From Oscillospiraceae bacterium (GTDB taxonomy: Bacteria; Bacillota; Clostridia; Oscillospirales; Oscillospiraceae): 64,000 bases of DNA. A program made the translations under genes and the position numbers. This document shows, in pieces, positions 57,210-64,000 of this stretch; within the stretch, counting starts at the first letter, position 1; every line of letters begins with the position of its first letter. The notes beneath the pieces are model-generated. The model had not been told where the DNA came from. It saw only the letters and a program-made list of their open reading frames with translations, and made no database searches. The stretch lies in the NCBI GenBank assembly GCA_017458335.1, contig JAFTFT010000005.1, positions 62,001 to 126,000 of the forward strand. Reading direction: 5' to 3'.

Positions 57210-60200
57210 TTGTTGCCCCTTCCCCTGAGCTCGAGCTTGATCTCCGCTGCCAGTTGCCTGGATATCTTCCGAATATCTGCTTCTTCCCGTACAACCATGC
57301 TCCCGATGTGGATGTCAATGTTGGTGTCTCCGCTGTCGGAACTACCGGTTGCCGCTGATCGGAGAGCCGGATACAAAACATCTCGCATGTCCGGAGCGCT
57401 GGCTTTAATGAGCCGTGCGGCTTTTTCCAGACCAGAGGTATCGAACCTAAGGGCATTGTCAACAACCTTCTCTGTGGCCGTTGCAACGCGCTCCTTTTTG
57501 CTCTCAATGCCGACCGCCATGCCTTCGCCGACATACTCGAAGATTTCCTTTGTCTTCCGGGAAGGTGAGCTGACGGCTGCAGCTGCCCTGGCGGCGCTGA
57601 TTGCATTTGCAGTGACGCTATAGACAGCCTGATATAGATATCCGCTTTGGCTGTAGATGCCGTTGATCATACCGCCGACAATATTTGAGCCGATAGCGAA
57701 CATCTGCTCATACATACCGTAAGTGCCCATGGAGAGTGTGCTTTTGAGTTCCTGCAATTCTGACTGCGTCCGGCTCTGCAGATCTCTCAAGCCTCTGGCG
57801 TAGTATTCGGCAGACTCAAGGCCGGCCTGGAACATGGTATTCTTGATTTCTGCGGAAAGGGTTTTCACAGAACTGATTACAATGCTCTCTCCGTTTTTAA
57901 TTCCTTCCGCAAGTCCCTGATCAAGATTGGTGCCGATTTCGCGCCATACAGTGGACGGCGAATGTACGCCGGCTTCTGTCTGTGCGGCTTCGGTTGTGCT
58001 GCTCACCAGATCCTTTGCAGCGCCTTCTACTTCTGAGGTAGAGCCTGTGATACCAGTAGAAAGCCCTGTACCCATATTACCGCCGATTTCTTCAAAGTTC
58101 AGACCGACATCAGCAAACGCTGTATCGACTGCTTCATAGAAACCATCAAAATTGACCGCAGCTGCCTGTTCCTCCATCTGTGCGATGGCTTCGGCGACAC
58201 TGGTGTTGATTGCCGCCATGGTTTCAGCGAGGTTTGTTTTTGCGTCCTCGGTGCTTTTGAATGCTGCGTTGAATTTTTCAACAGCTTCCTCAGATGTCGC
58301 TGCAAAACCGGAAACACCGTTCCCTGCATTTTCTATTTCTCCGATAATGGTTGCCAGATACCCTGCTGACTCTGTGGAGCCATCTGCAAGAGACTGGACA
58401 AGTCCGGTGTCAAGACCATACTCAGCAGCTTTTTTCAGATTCTCCGTGTAGGCGCCGAGGTTGGCTGTCTGCTGAGCCCACAGATCCAGCATTTCCTGTG
58501 CAGTGTCCGTATCTTCTGAAATCTCAGCGGCATAAGCATCGAATAGACTGATCTGTCCTTCAAGCGAACTTTTGGCTTCATCATAGGCATCTTTGTATGC
58601 CTGCGCCATTTCGCCGAGAGACATCGTAATCTCCTCTGCAACGTAGTTAGCCGCTTCGTTTGCAGCGGTCATATCTCCTGTGGCCTCTGCCGATTCTTCC
58701 GTTGCCTGCTTTGCCGCTTCCTGGGCAGCGGTGTACTCCTCGGTGGCATGAGTCAGCCCGAGCGTTGCCATGTCCAGGGCATCCTGTGCCATGGTAAGAT
58801 CTCCGCCATACATTGCGAGATTGTCATACTCTTCCTGTAGGCGGACGATTTCCGCTTTGTATGCCTCCACATTGGCCGCATATTCCTCAAGAGTGTGGCC
58901 TTCTCCGAGAAAACCGATTTTCTCAGTTTCTTTGAAATGATCGATTACGGTAGCAACGCTGAGAAGCGCGACAGCAACAGCTGGGGCCGCGGATGCTACA
59001 CCGCCCAGAGCGGTGGTAAAGGTTCCCAGCGCACTGGACGCGCCGTTAACAATCCCGGACAGCATGGATGCGGTCTTGGTGAACCCAAGCAGGCTTGCCA
59101 CTTTTGATGCGGACTGCAGGCCAACAAAAGCAGATGTCACTCCAACGATGGCACCGGCCGTCTTTACAAGAACCGAAGTCAGTTTCGGGTTTTCTTCGGT
59201 AAGCTTTGTGAAGAACTCAACTGCTGTCTGACCTTTTTCGGCAAGGTCAATGATCGTGGGGGCGAGTGCGTCACCGATGGCAATTTTAAGATTGTTGGTA
59301 GCATTCTCAAATTGAGTGACTTTCGCCTGAGCGGTATCGTACATGATACCGGCTTTTTCTTGCAGAGCTGTGTTTTCTTCCCATGCCTGATTTGCCTGCT
59401 CAATGGTTCCGGTCAGAAGATCACCAGCAGCCGCGAGACCGAGGATTGCTTTTGTCTGACGGACATTGGTAATGCCCAATTCATCCAGAATGAGGATAGC
59501 GGACTGTCCGTTCCGTTCGGTGTCATTCAGTCCAGTGATGAAAGCATTCAGCGCACCGACTGCATCTTCTCCCCAAGCCTGACGGAATTGCGATCCGCTC
59601 ATACCGGCGACACTGGCAAACTGATCCAGCTTCTCACCGCCTGTCTGAGTGGCCTTGTATAGCGTGGAGATCAGCGTCGACATTGCTGTGGATCCGGCAG
59701 CGCTTTCAATGCCAAGGGAACCGACTGCGGCGGAGATGGCCATAATATCTGTCGCGCTCATGCCGGCAAGCGTACCAGTTGCCGCTATGCCCTGGGACAT
59801 CTCGACAACCTTTGTTGCGGTGGTAGCAGTCGCGTCGCCGAGTGACGCAACGACAGATCCGAGATGTTCATAATCGCTTGCGGTTTTCATGCCGGTGATA
59901 TTGGCAAATTGCGCAAGCATTGTCGCTGCTGTATCTGCAGTCAGATCGGTTGTCGTGGCCAGCTGAGCCATGACCTCTGTGAATGCCTCAACATTATCAC
60001 GGCCTTTTACGCCGAGCTGCCCGGCTGTCGTGGCGATCGCAGTTAACTCCTGCGTAGTGATCGGGATCTCCGTAGAGAGCTGTTTGAAATGATTTCCCAT
60101 TTCCTCCAGTTCCGGCCCGGTGATTCCGGTAGTGCGTTTGACAGCCGCCATCCCGACTTCAAATTCCATGGAAGCCCTGGCACAGTCCATAAGAGCGTCG

Positions 60201-60871
60201 CGCAGCTTATCTGCTACCTGCTGGAATTCTGCAGACGCAAGGACTGTACTGAGGTCTTGGACAGACTCTTTTGTCTCGTCCACTTCACGGCCGAACTCAT
60301 CAATGGAATGGGCGCAGCCGTCAGAGGATTTTGCCGCTTCGTCCAGATACTTGTCGTTCTTCTGAATCTCCGCATCCAGATTATTCAGCTGGATTTCTGC
60401 ATTGTTGAGCTGTGTCTGCCAGTTGTTGGTTCCCTTTTCGGCAGCGGCTAACTTGGCGTCCACGCCCTGGAGTTCTTTCTGAAGCTTCGCGTTTTCCTCA
60501 GTGAGACGGGCTTCTTCCTTCGACGTGTCGCCGGTGGTCTGTTTCAGCTTTTCCAGCGCCTTGTTGTTCTCTTCAATCTTCTTTTGAAGCTCGGCCTTCT
60601 GCTGGGCATATTTCTGCTCAGCCTGTTTCGCATTATCCAGGGCGCTTCTGAGTTCCTGAACCTTGTTCTTCTGAGCCTGATACAGATCGCTCAGTGCTTT
60701 TCCCTTGGCCTGCAAGGCCTGCATGGAATTCGCATTTGTCTGATACTGACTCTCTGTGAGCTTCAGCTGAGATGCAAGAGATTTGAGTTCAGAATTGATT
60801 TTTGACAGTGAGGCGCGATATTCGGACTCACCGGTTATTGCGAGTTTCGTTGATATGGTCCGAGTGGCCAT
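57206..60871 (-). CDS. Tail tape measure protein
   Basis: 1221 residues. The N-terminal coiled coils (SKINSELKSLASQLKLTESQ, AKQAEQKYAQQKAELQKKIE) span about 20-180. A TP901-type region (FKQLSTEIPITTQELTAIAT, VEAFTEVMAQLATTTDLTAD) lies at about 240-540, with hydrophobic helices at 560-660 and more helical segments to the end (VHSPSTVWREIGTNLDQGLA, AAVSSPSRKTKEIFEYVGEG). Its length sets tail length; by the usual 1.5 angstrom per residue this means roughly 180 nm. Confidence 0.93.
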   Translation of the reverse strand: MATRTISTKLAITGESEYRASLSKINSELKSLASQLKLTESQYQTNANSMQALQAKGKALSDLYQAQKNKVQELRSALDNAKQAEQKYAQQKAELQKKIEENNKALEKLKQTTGDTSKEEARLTEENAKLQKELQGVDAKLAAAEKGTNNWQTQLNNAEIQLNNLDAEIQKNDKYLDEAAKSSDGCAHSIDEFGREVDETKESVQDLSTVLASAEFQQVADKLRDALMDCARASMEFEVGMAAVKRTTGITGPELEEMGNHFKQLSTEIPITTQELTAIATTAGQLGVKGRDNVEAFTEVMAQLATTTDLTADTAATMLAQFANITGMKTASDYEHLGSVVASLGDATATTATKVVEMSQGIAATGTLAGMSATDIMAISAAVGSLGIESAAGSTAMSTLISTLYKATQTGGEKLDQFASVAGMSGSQFRQAWGEDAVGALNAFITGLNDTERNGQSAILILDELGITNVRQTKAILGLAAAGDLLTGTIEQANQAWEENTALQEKAGIMYDTAQAKVTQFENATNNLKIAIGDALAPTIIDLAEKGQTAVEFFTKLTEENPKLTSVLVKTAGAIVGVTSAFVGLQSASKVASLLGFTKTASMLSGIVNGASSALGTFTTALGGVASAAPAVAVALLSVATVIDHFKETEKIGFLGEGHTLEEYAANVEAYKAEIVRLQEEYDNLAMYGGDLTMAQDALDMATLGLTHATEEYTAAQEAAKQATEESAEATGDMTAANEAANYVAEEITMSLGEMAQAYKDAYDEAKSSLEGQISLFDAYAAEISEDTDTAQEMLDLWAQQTANLGAYTENLKKAAEYGLDTGLVQSLADGSTESAGYLATIIGEIENAGNGVSGFAATSEEAVEKFNAAFKSTEDAKTNLAETMAAINTSVAEAIAQMEEQAAAVNFDGFYEAVDTAFADVGLNFEEIGGNMGTGLSTGITGSTSEVEGAAKDLVSSTTEAAQTEAGVHSPSTVWREIGTNLDQGLAEGIKNGESIVISSVKTLSAEIKNTMFQAGLESAEYYARGLRDLQSRTQSELQELKSTLSMGTYGMYEQMFAIGSNIVGGMINGIYSQSGYLYQAVYSVTANAISAARAAAAVSSPSRKTKEIFEYVGEGMAVGIESKKERVATATEKVVDNALRFDTSGLEKAARLIKASAPDMRDVLYPALRSAATGSSDSGDTNIDIHIGSMVVREEADIRKISRQLAAEIKLELRGRGNK

Positions 60872-61031
60872 CAGTCTATCGCCTCCTCATTTCCGTGCGG
60901 CATACTGTTTATTTCAAGCTGCACCATATCGAAAAACAGGCCGGGATGCATCCGGTAGAATTCAAGCCGGGTGAGGTGCAGCTTTGAGACCGCAACATAG
61001 TTGTATTGCGCTCTTATTCCCCGGCCTTTTC
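60871..61031 (-). CDS. gpT-like extension of the tail assembly chaperone, reached by -1 frameshift
   Basis: In the -1 frame after an A7 slippery run the reading frame continues for 53 residues with SKLHLTRLEFYRMHPGLFFD, the conserved LTRxEFYRMxP element of gpGT chaperones, and stops on the tape-measure start (TGATG). There is no independent start codon with a ribosome site. Confidence 0.8.
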
Positions 61032-61412
61032 TTTTTTTGAGTTCAGCTCCGCAAGCCCAAGATCGATCTCAGCCTTTGGATCCTCGACCTCTCTTTCGTA
61101 GCCGATATCAAATGCTTTCAGAATTGCTTCCTTGTACATCTGATACTTTCCGGGGCGGTCGATGATGATGTCTTCCTCTGTCAGGAGAGGATCATGCTCA
61201 TACCCTTCATTTCTCCGGAGCAGTTCGGCGTCGTTCACAAGCTGGACCAAAAGCCATCGGATTGCGCCGACGCTTTCCCTGGTTTCGGTAGTGATGGCAT
61301 TCAAGGCATCCGTCACGCTGCCGAACTTATCCGCTGTGTTGAACATGACCTCCATAGACCAGTTCAGAGGACGCATTTTGCCGTTTACTGGGACATAGTA
61401 CATCTTGTCCAT
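61014..61412 (-). CDS. Tail assembly chaperone gpG-like
   Basis: 132 residues: MYYVPVNGKMRPLNWSMEVM, FGSVTDALNAITTETRESVG and LLTEEDIIIDRPGKYQMYKE. This zero-frame product helps polymerise the tail tube around the tape measure. The tail NSKKEKAGE is coded over the slippery run AAAAAAAG at 61038-61031. Confidence 0.82.
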   Translation of the reverse strand: MDKMYYVPVNGKMRPLNWSMEVMFNTADKFGSVTDALNAITTETRESVGAIRWLLVQLVNDAELLRRNEGYEHDPLLTEEDIIIDRPGKYQMYKEAILKAFDIGYEREVEDPKAEIDLGLAELNSKKEKAGE

Positions 61413-61439
61413 AGGTTATCTCCTTAATCGTGTCCTGTG

Positions 61440-61515
61440 GGCCGTTGCAACGGCCGGAAATGCGCAGAATGACCGAGGGATATGTTTCTATATCCCCCGG
61501 TACAAAAGACTCATT
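61440..61515 (-). promoter_or_regulatory. Hairpins between major tail protein and gpG genes
   Basis: A nested stem-loop, CAGAATGA...TCATTCTG outside and CCGNGGGATAT/ATATCCCNCGG inside (about 61467-61515), is followed by the 16-bp palindrome GGCCGTTGCAACGGCC (61440-61455). Likely reduces transcription or stabilises mRNA after the abundant tail protein. Confidence 0.65.
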
Positions 61516-61524
61516 CTGGGGCTA

Positions 61525-62058
61525 TCAGGTGATACCGCAGGCGGTTTTCACGAAGCTGATAGCGTCTGCTTCGGTGTCGCAGTCTTTGGTTTTACGCCAC
61601 ACAGAATTGGCGTCTTCCAGAATTGCAAAGGTTGTCTGCGCAGTCTGGAACGTGATCGAGCTGCCACGGGTCTGCGCATTATCATTCCCGATAGCTGCTT
61701 TTGCCCTCGGATATACATAGCCACGCCATTTCTTTACGCCGCCGACCATCAGGGTCTTGTAATATCCGAGGGTGCCTTCAGGCGGCGTGTCAGTCGATTT
61801 GTATGTCACGACACCGTCAGTGACGGTCGCGCCATAAATGGTGGACGCGACTTCATCCGCCATGTTGTCAGTTTCCATCGCAATGCTGCCGCTGGCAAAC
61901 TGAGAGAGCTGCTCGGCAAGAGCATCATCTGCGTACAGTTCGCCGGAGGAGAGGTTGACCGTCAGGTTGGCCGCAACAAGTTTGCCAAGGACAACGCCAG
62001 CGGTAACACCTGATGCATTGCTTTTGAAACAAGGCATTTTTGCGCCGAATTCAGCCAT
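61525..62058 (-). CDS. Major tail tube protein (phi13-type)
   Basis: 177 residues: VLGKLVAANLTVNLSSGELY, ADDALAEQLSQFASGSIAME and GYYKTLMVGGVKKWRGYVYP match phi13-family major tail proteins. Forms the hexameric rings of the tail tube. Followed by a hairpin that may set expression ratios. Confidence 0.87.
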   Translation of the reverse strand: MAEFGAKMPCFKSNASGVTAGVVLGKLVAANLTVNLSSGELYADDALAEQLSQFASGSIAMETDNMADEVASTIYGATVTDGVVTYKSTDTPPEGTLGYYKTLMVGGVKKWRGYVYPRAKAAIGNDNAQTRGSSITFQTAQTTFAILEDANSVWRKTKDCDTEADAISFVKTACGIT

Positions 62059-62076
62059 AGTAATATCTTCCTTTCG

Positions 62077-62514
62077 TTAGAGATTGAGAGTCTTCAGCCA
62101 TCTGTCATAGACATCGGCTTCGGCTCTTGTAGTTTCTTCTGCGCTCTTCTCATTCGCATTCATCATCCAGCCAAGGTGCTTGGTGTTCCCGTGACCGCCA
62201 AACTCCTGGACAAAACCGACGTCAGCGTTTCGCGCAGTCGCAGTGCCGCCCTTTCTGGCGTGATATGTGTGATGCGTTCCGTCCGGATAGATGAGCGCAT
62301 ATCTGCTCCGGCCTCTCTTGCACATCTTGATTTTGGGGCTTCCGAGCAATCGCCCGGTATGCTGGCCAAAATGAGAAATGGCTTCCACATGAGCTTTTCG
62401 GACAACCTCCGCTCCGGCTTCCAGAATATCGCCGATGGTATCATCCGGAAGCTCGGCGAATTCTTTCATGCTGAGAACAAAACCGTCGATGTCGTTACAT
62501 GTAAAGGTCGCCAT
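62077..62514 (-). CDS. HK97 gp10-like head-tail connector/tail completion protein
   Basis: 145 residues: IGDILEAGAEVVRKAHVEAI, GRLLGSPKIKMCKRGRSRYA and NADVGFVQEFGGHGNTKHLG. ATG 62514 with GGAG nine bases upstream; a longer frame to 62640 overlaps the previous gene and is rejected. Confidence 0.8.
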   Translation of the reverse strand: MATFTCNDIDGFVLSMKEFAELPDDTIGDILEAGAEVVRKAHVEAISHFGQHTGRLLGSPKIKMCKRGRSRYALIYPDGTHHTYHARKGGTATARNADVGFVQEFGGHGNTKHLGWMMNANEKSAEETTRAEADVYDRWLKTLNL

Positions 62515-62986
62515 CAAAATCAACTCCGTCCACAAACTGGAATTCAAATACAATGTGACGCCCGTTGCTGTCACTGGCATTGACTGTCTCCGGCCAGGTA
62601 AACCCGGCTTTATGGAGAGCGGCCTTTGTCTTTCGGACAAGCCGAGTGAGATTTGAAGCCAGTGGAGCGAACAGGTGTACCTGAATCAGATAAACTTCAC
62701 CTGTCGGTTCATCGTCAGCATATCCGACACCGTAACTGGAATAGTTGAACACATAGTAAACCGGCTGTACTTCGCCGCCGTACTTTGTGTTTTCCTCTTC
62801 CTTAACGGAATTCCAAACAGGCAGCCCGATAACCGACAATGCGGTTTTAATCATGGAATCTACAGAAAAGCTGTTCAGGATGTTCGGATAGTCGAAACTG
62901 AAAACGGCTTCTCCTTCGGATACCGCATTCTCGATCGAGTTCTCCAGGCCGAAGAAGATCTTGTTATATTTTCCCTGAGTGAGCAT
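62495..62986 (-). CDS. Tail terminator-like/phage connector protein
   Basis: 163 residues: VDSMIKTALSVIGLPVWNSV and PTGEVYLIQVHLFAPLASNL, the fold pattern of minor tail/terminator proteins (gpU-like). In most related phages the gp10-like gene precedes the terminator; here the order looks reversed, so the assignment is tentative. Confidence 0.6.
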   Translation of the reverse strand: MLTQGKYNKIFFGLENSIENAVSEGEAVFSFDYPNILNSFSVDSMIKTALSVIGLPVWNSVKEEENTKYGGEVQPVYYVFNYSSYGVGYADDEPTGEVYLIQVHLFAPLASNLTRLVRKTKAALHKAGFTWPETVNASDSNGRHIVFEFQFVDGVDFDGDLYM

Positions 62987-62998
62987 AACCAGACCTCC

Positions 62999-63358
62999 TT
63001 ATCTTGCTCCAGCTTTTCTCTGCACCTTGATTTCCAGCCAGTTGTGCCGTTCCTCAACGTCATCGATGCTGATGATCTCATAGGGCATCGAATCGTCTTC
63101 CTTGTAGACAATAAGCGTCTGATCCAAGAGACTGTTGGAAAAACGTGTCGTTATTGTTGCCGGTTCGCGGATCTGCAGCTGCATAGTTTGAAACACTTCA
63201 TACCCATGAGCATTAACCCACTTGCACATGCAAGGAACGCCATCACCGAAAATGTTGATCTCCTCATCTTGCCAGAAGCCTTCGCCGTCAAGCGTGCGCT
63301 GATTCCTTTTGAAATATACTCGCGTTCTGAGTTCTCCCGGGTTTGCGGATTTGCTCAA
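62999..63358 (-). CDS. Head closure/head-tail adaptor protein
   Basis: 119 residues: NPGELRTRVYFKRNQRTLDG, GEGFWQDEEINIFGD and VEERHNWLEIKVQRK, the SPP1 gp16-like small beta-barrel pattern. Overlaps the gp6-like gene by four bases. Confidence 0.8.
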   Translation of the reverse strand: MSKSANPGELRTRVYFKRNQRTLDGEGFWQDEEINIFGDGVPCMCKWVNAHGYEVFQTMQLQIREPATITTRFSNSLLDQTLIVYKEDDSMPYEIISIDDVEERHNWLEIKVQRKAGAR

Positions 63359-63684
63359 CTTCCATCACCGCCCTCTTCATCCTTCTCTGGATCCTCCGTC
63401 GCATAGCGGAGTTGAAGGACAAAGGCATCCTTGATCTTCTGCATTGTTTCCCTTGCTGTTGCCTGATACGAACCGGAGACTTGAAGTCCCCGGTTGTCAT
63501 AGTACCAGGCCGCAAGAGCGTAAATGAAAAGGTCATACTGGGCGTTGCGCTGGAATTCCGGGATACCGGCTGTCCGGGCTTCGGACTTCGCAGCGTCAAG
63601 CCACATGGAGAGCTGAGCGGCTGTAGTATCGGGAGAACAATTCAAATACTGACGAAGACTGTCTACCGTTACCACCGCCGTCAC
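63355..63684 (-). CDS. Head-tail connector protein (HK97 gp6-like)
   Basis: 109 residues: VDSLRQYLNCSPDTTAAQLS, LFIYALAAWYYDNRGLQVSG. Helical adaptor that binds the portal. The order connector, closure protein, tail genes is standard. Confidence 0.82.
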   Translation of the reverse strand: MTAVVTVDSLRQYLNCSPDTTAAQLSMWLDAAKSEARTAGIPEFQRNAQYDLFIYALAAWYYDNRGLQVSGSYQATARETMQKIKDAFVLQLRYATEDPEKDEEGGDGS

Positions 63685-63693
63685 CTCTCCTCA

Positions 63694-64000
63694 TCAGGAT
63701 TTGGTGACGGTCACAGTATAGGTCTTCGATACGGTGCCATCAGTGACAATGACGGTCACAACATTCTCTCCGGCTTCCCACGTCGGGGAGCTGCCGTTTT
63801 CAATAACAGTGTCACCGACCTTCACTACGACGGTCGCGGTTTCATCCGCAGCTGTCGCAGTCACCTTGTTGGTGGCATTGGTTGTTGCGGCTGAATACTC
63901 AGTCACGTCCTTATCAAAGGCCGGACTGAGCGTGAGCGAACCAATCGTCAGCCCCGACAGGTCCGCGTTTAAGGGTTTACGATCGCGAGACGGAAGGCGC
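63694..64000 (-). CDS. C-terminal part of a capsid or head-fibre protein with cadherin-like domain (partial)
   Basis: The frame is open to the right edge. The last about 85 residues form a cadherin-like beta-sandwich: LTLSPAFDKDVTEYSAATTN, VVVKVGDTVIENGSS, WEAGENVVTVIVTDGTVSKT. Such Ig-like domains decorate capsids or other virion surfaces. From position next to the connector genes it may be the tail end of the major capsid protein or a separate decoration protein. Confidence 0.6.
   Translation of the reverse strand, partial: RLPSRDRKPLNADLSGLTIGSLTLSPAFDKDVTEYSAATTNATNKVTATAADETATVVVKVGDTVIENGSSPTWEAGENVVTVIVTDGTVSKTYTVTVTKS

Larger units (their letters stand above)
28340..64000. mobile_element. 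Siphophage-like prophage (left end and most of the genome)
   Basis: Contains a serine recombinase, CI/Cro switch, recombination and replication genes, dUTPase, holin, endolysin, baseplate, tape measure, tail and head-tail connector genes. Early genes point right and late genes point left, converging at 46.75 kb. Capsid, portal and terminase should lie to the right of the window. Confidence 0.93.

Noticed and set aside
62515-62640. N-terminal extension of the gp10-like protein
   Set aside because: It would overlap the preceding connector gene heavily and reads as low-quality Arg/Pro-rich sequence; ATG 62514 has a good ribosome site.

Overview
The window looks like chromosomal DNA of a mid-GC Bacillota, probably an anaerobic gut Clostridia. 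The signs are strong AGGAGG-type ribosome binding sites, tight ATGA/TGATG gene overlaps, a molybdenum-hydroxylase maturation cluster, a split ThrE exporter and a GH43 xylosidase. I cannot name genus or species. The left 28.3 kb is host sequence. The rest, from about 28.34 kb to the right edge, is an integrated siphophage-like prophage whose right end lies outside the window.

Host part. 0-6.2 kb: molybdenum supply and molybdoenzyme maturation. It holds the tail of a molybdopterin-binding protein, modABC, then a convergent three-gene operon: an XdhC-type factor, a histidine phosphatase/HD fusion, and a MobA-like nucleotidyltransferase fused to a ModE-like helix-turn-helix. 6.3-10.4 kb: a two-gene ThrE exporter, two secreted repeat proteins and an alpha/beta hydrolase. 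10.4-20.7 kb: a five-gene defence operon with a PLD-helicase, DUF4391, a type III Mod, a DUF1016 nuclease and a type III Res. 20.7-25.1 kb: a deoxyribosyltransferase-like protein, a Tat-exported flavoprotein with a divergent LysR regulator, and an XRE/membrane-protein pair. 25.2-25.5 kb: a scar of two abutting gene fragments. 25.6-28.3 kb: a GH43 beta-xylosidase and a membrane-anchored methyltransferase.

Prophage. A large serine recombinase sits at the left end beside an att-like inverted repeat, and its reading frame runs out into host DNA. Next come a CI/Cro switch and a long rightward early operon (31-46.6 kb): Sak4-like ATPase, PD-(D/E)XK nuclease, NinB-like protein, SSB, replisome organiser, helicase loader, DNA methylase-like protein, RecU-like resolvase, a protein with a stand-alone FtsK-gamma domain, ParB-like protein, about 17 small and mostly Cys-rich proteins, dUTPase and a late regulator. 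The late genes lie on the other strand and converge on a shared terminator at 46.75 kb. Read leftward from the window edge they are head-tail connectors, major tail protein, gpG/gpGT with a -1 frameshift site, tape measure, Dit, a Tal-like protein with His-x-His repeats, baseplate/fibre proteins, the diversity-generating retroelement (DGR), endolysin and holin.

The most striking system is the complete DGR at 48.8-51.9 kb: target gene with variable repeat (VR), DNA hairpin, avd, template repeat (TR) and reverse transcriptase. TR and VR are each 113 bp and differ at 14 positions. All 14 are adenines in the TR sense strand, so the element has been active in this lineage. The avd-TR-RT part has its own promoter and is bracketed by terminators. 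The second system worth attention is the five-gene type III-like defence operon, whose Mod specificity region looks exchanged.
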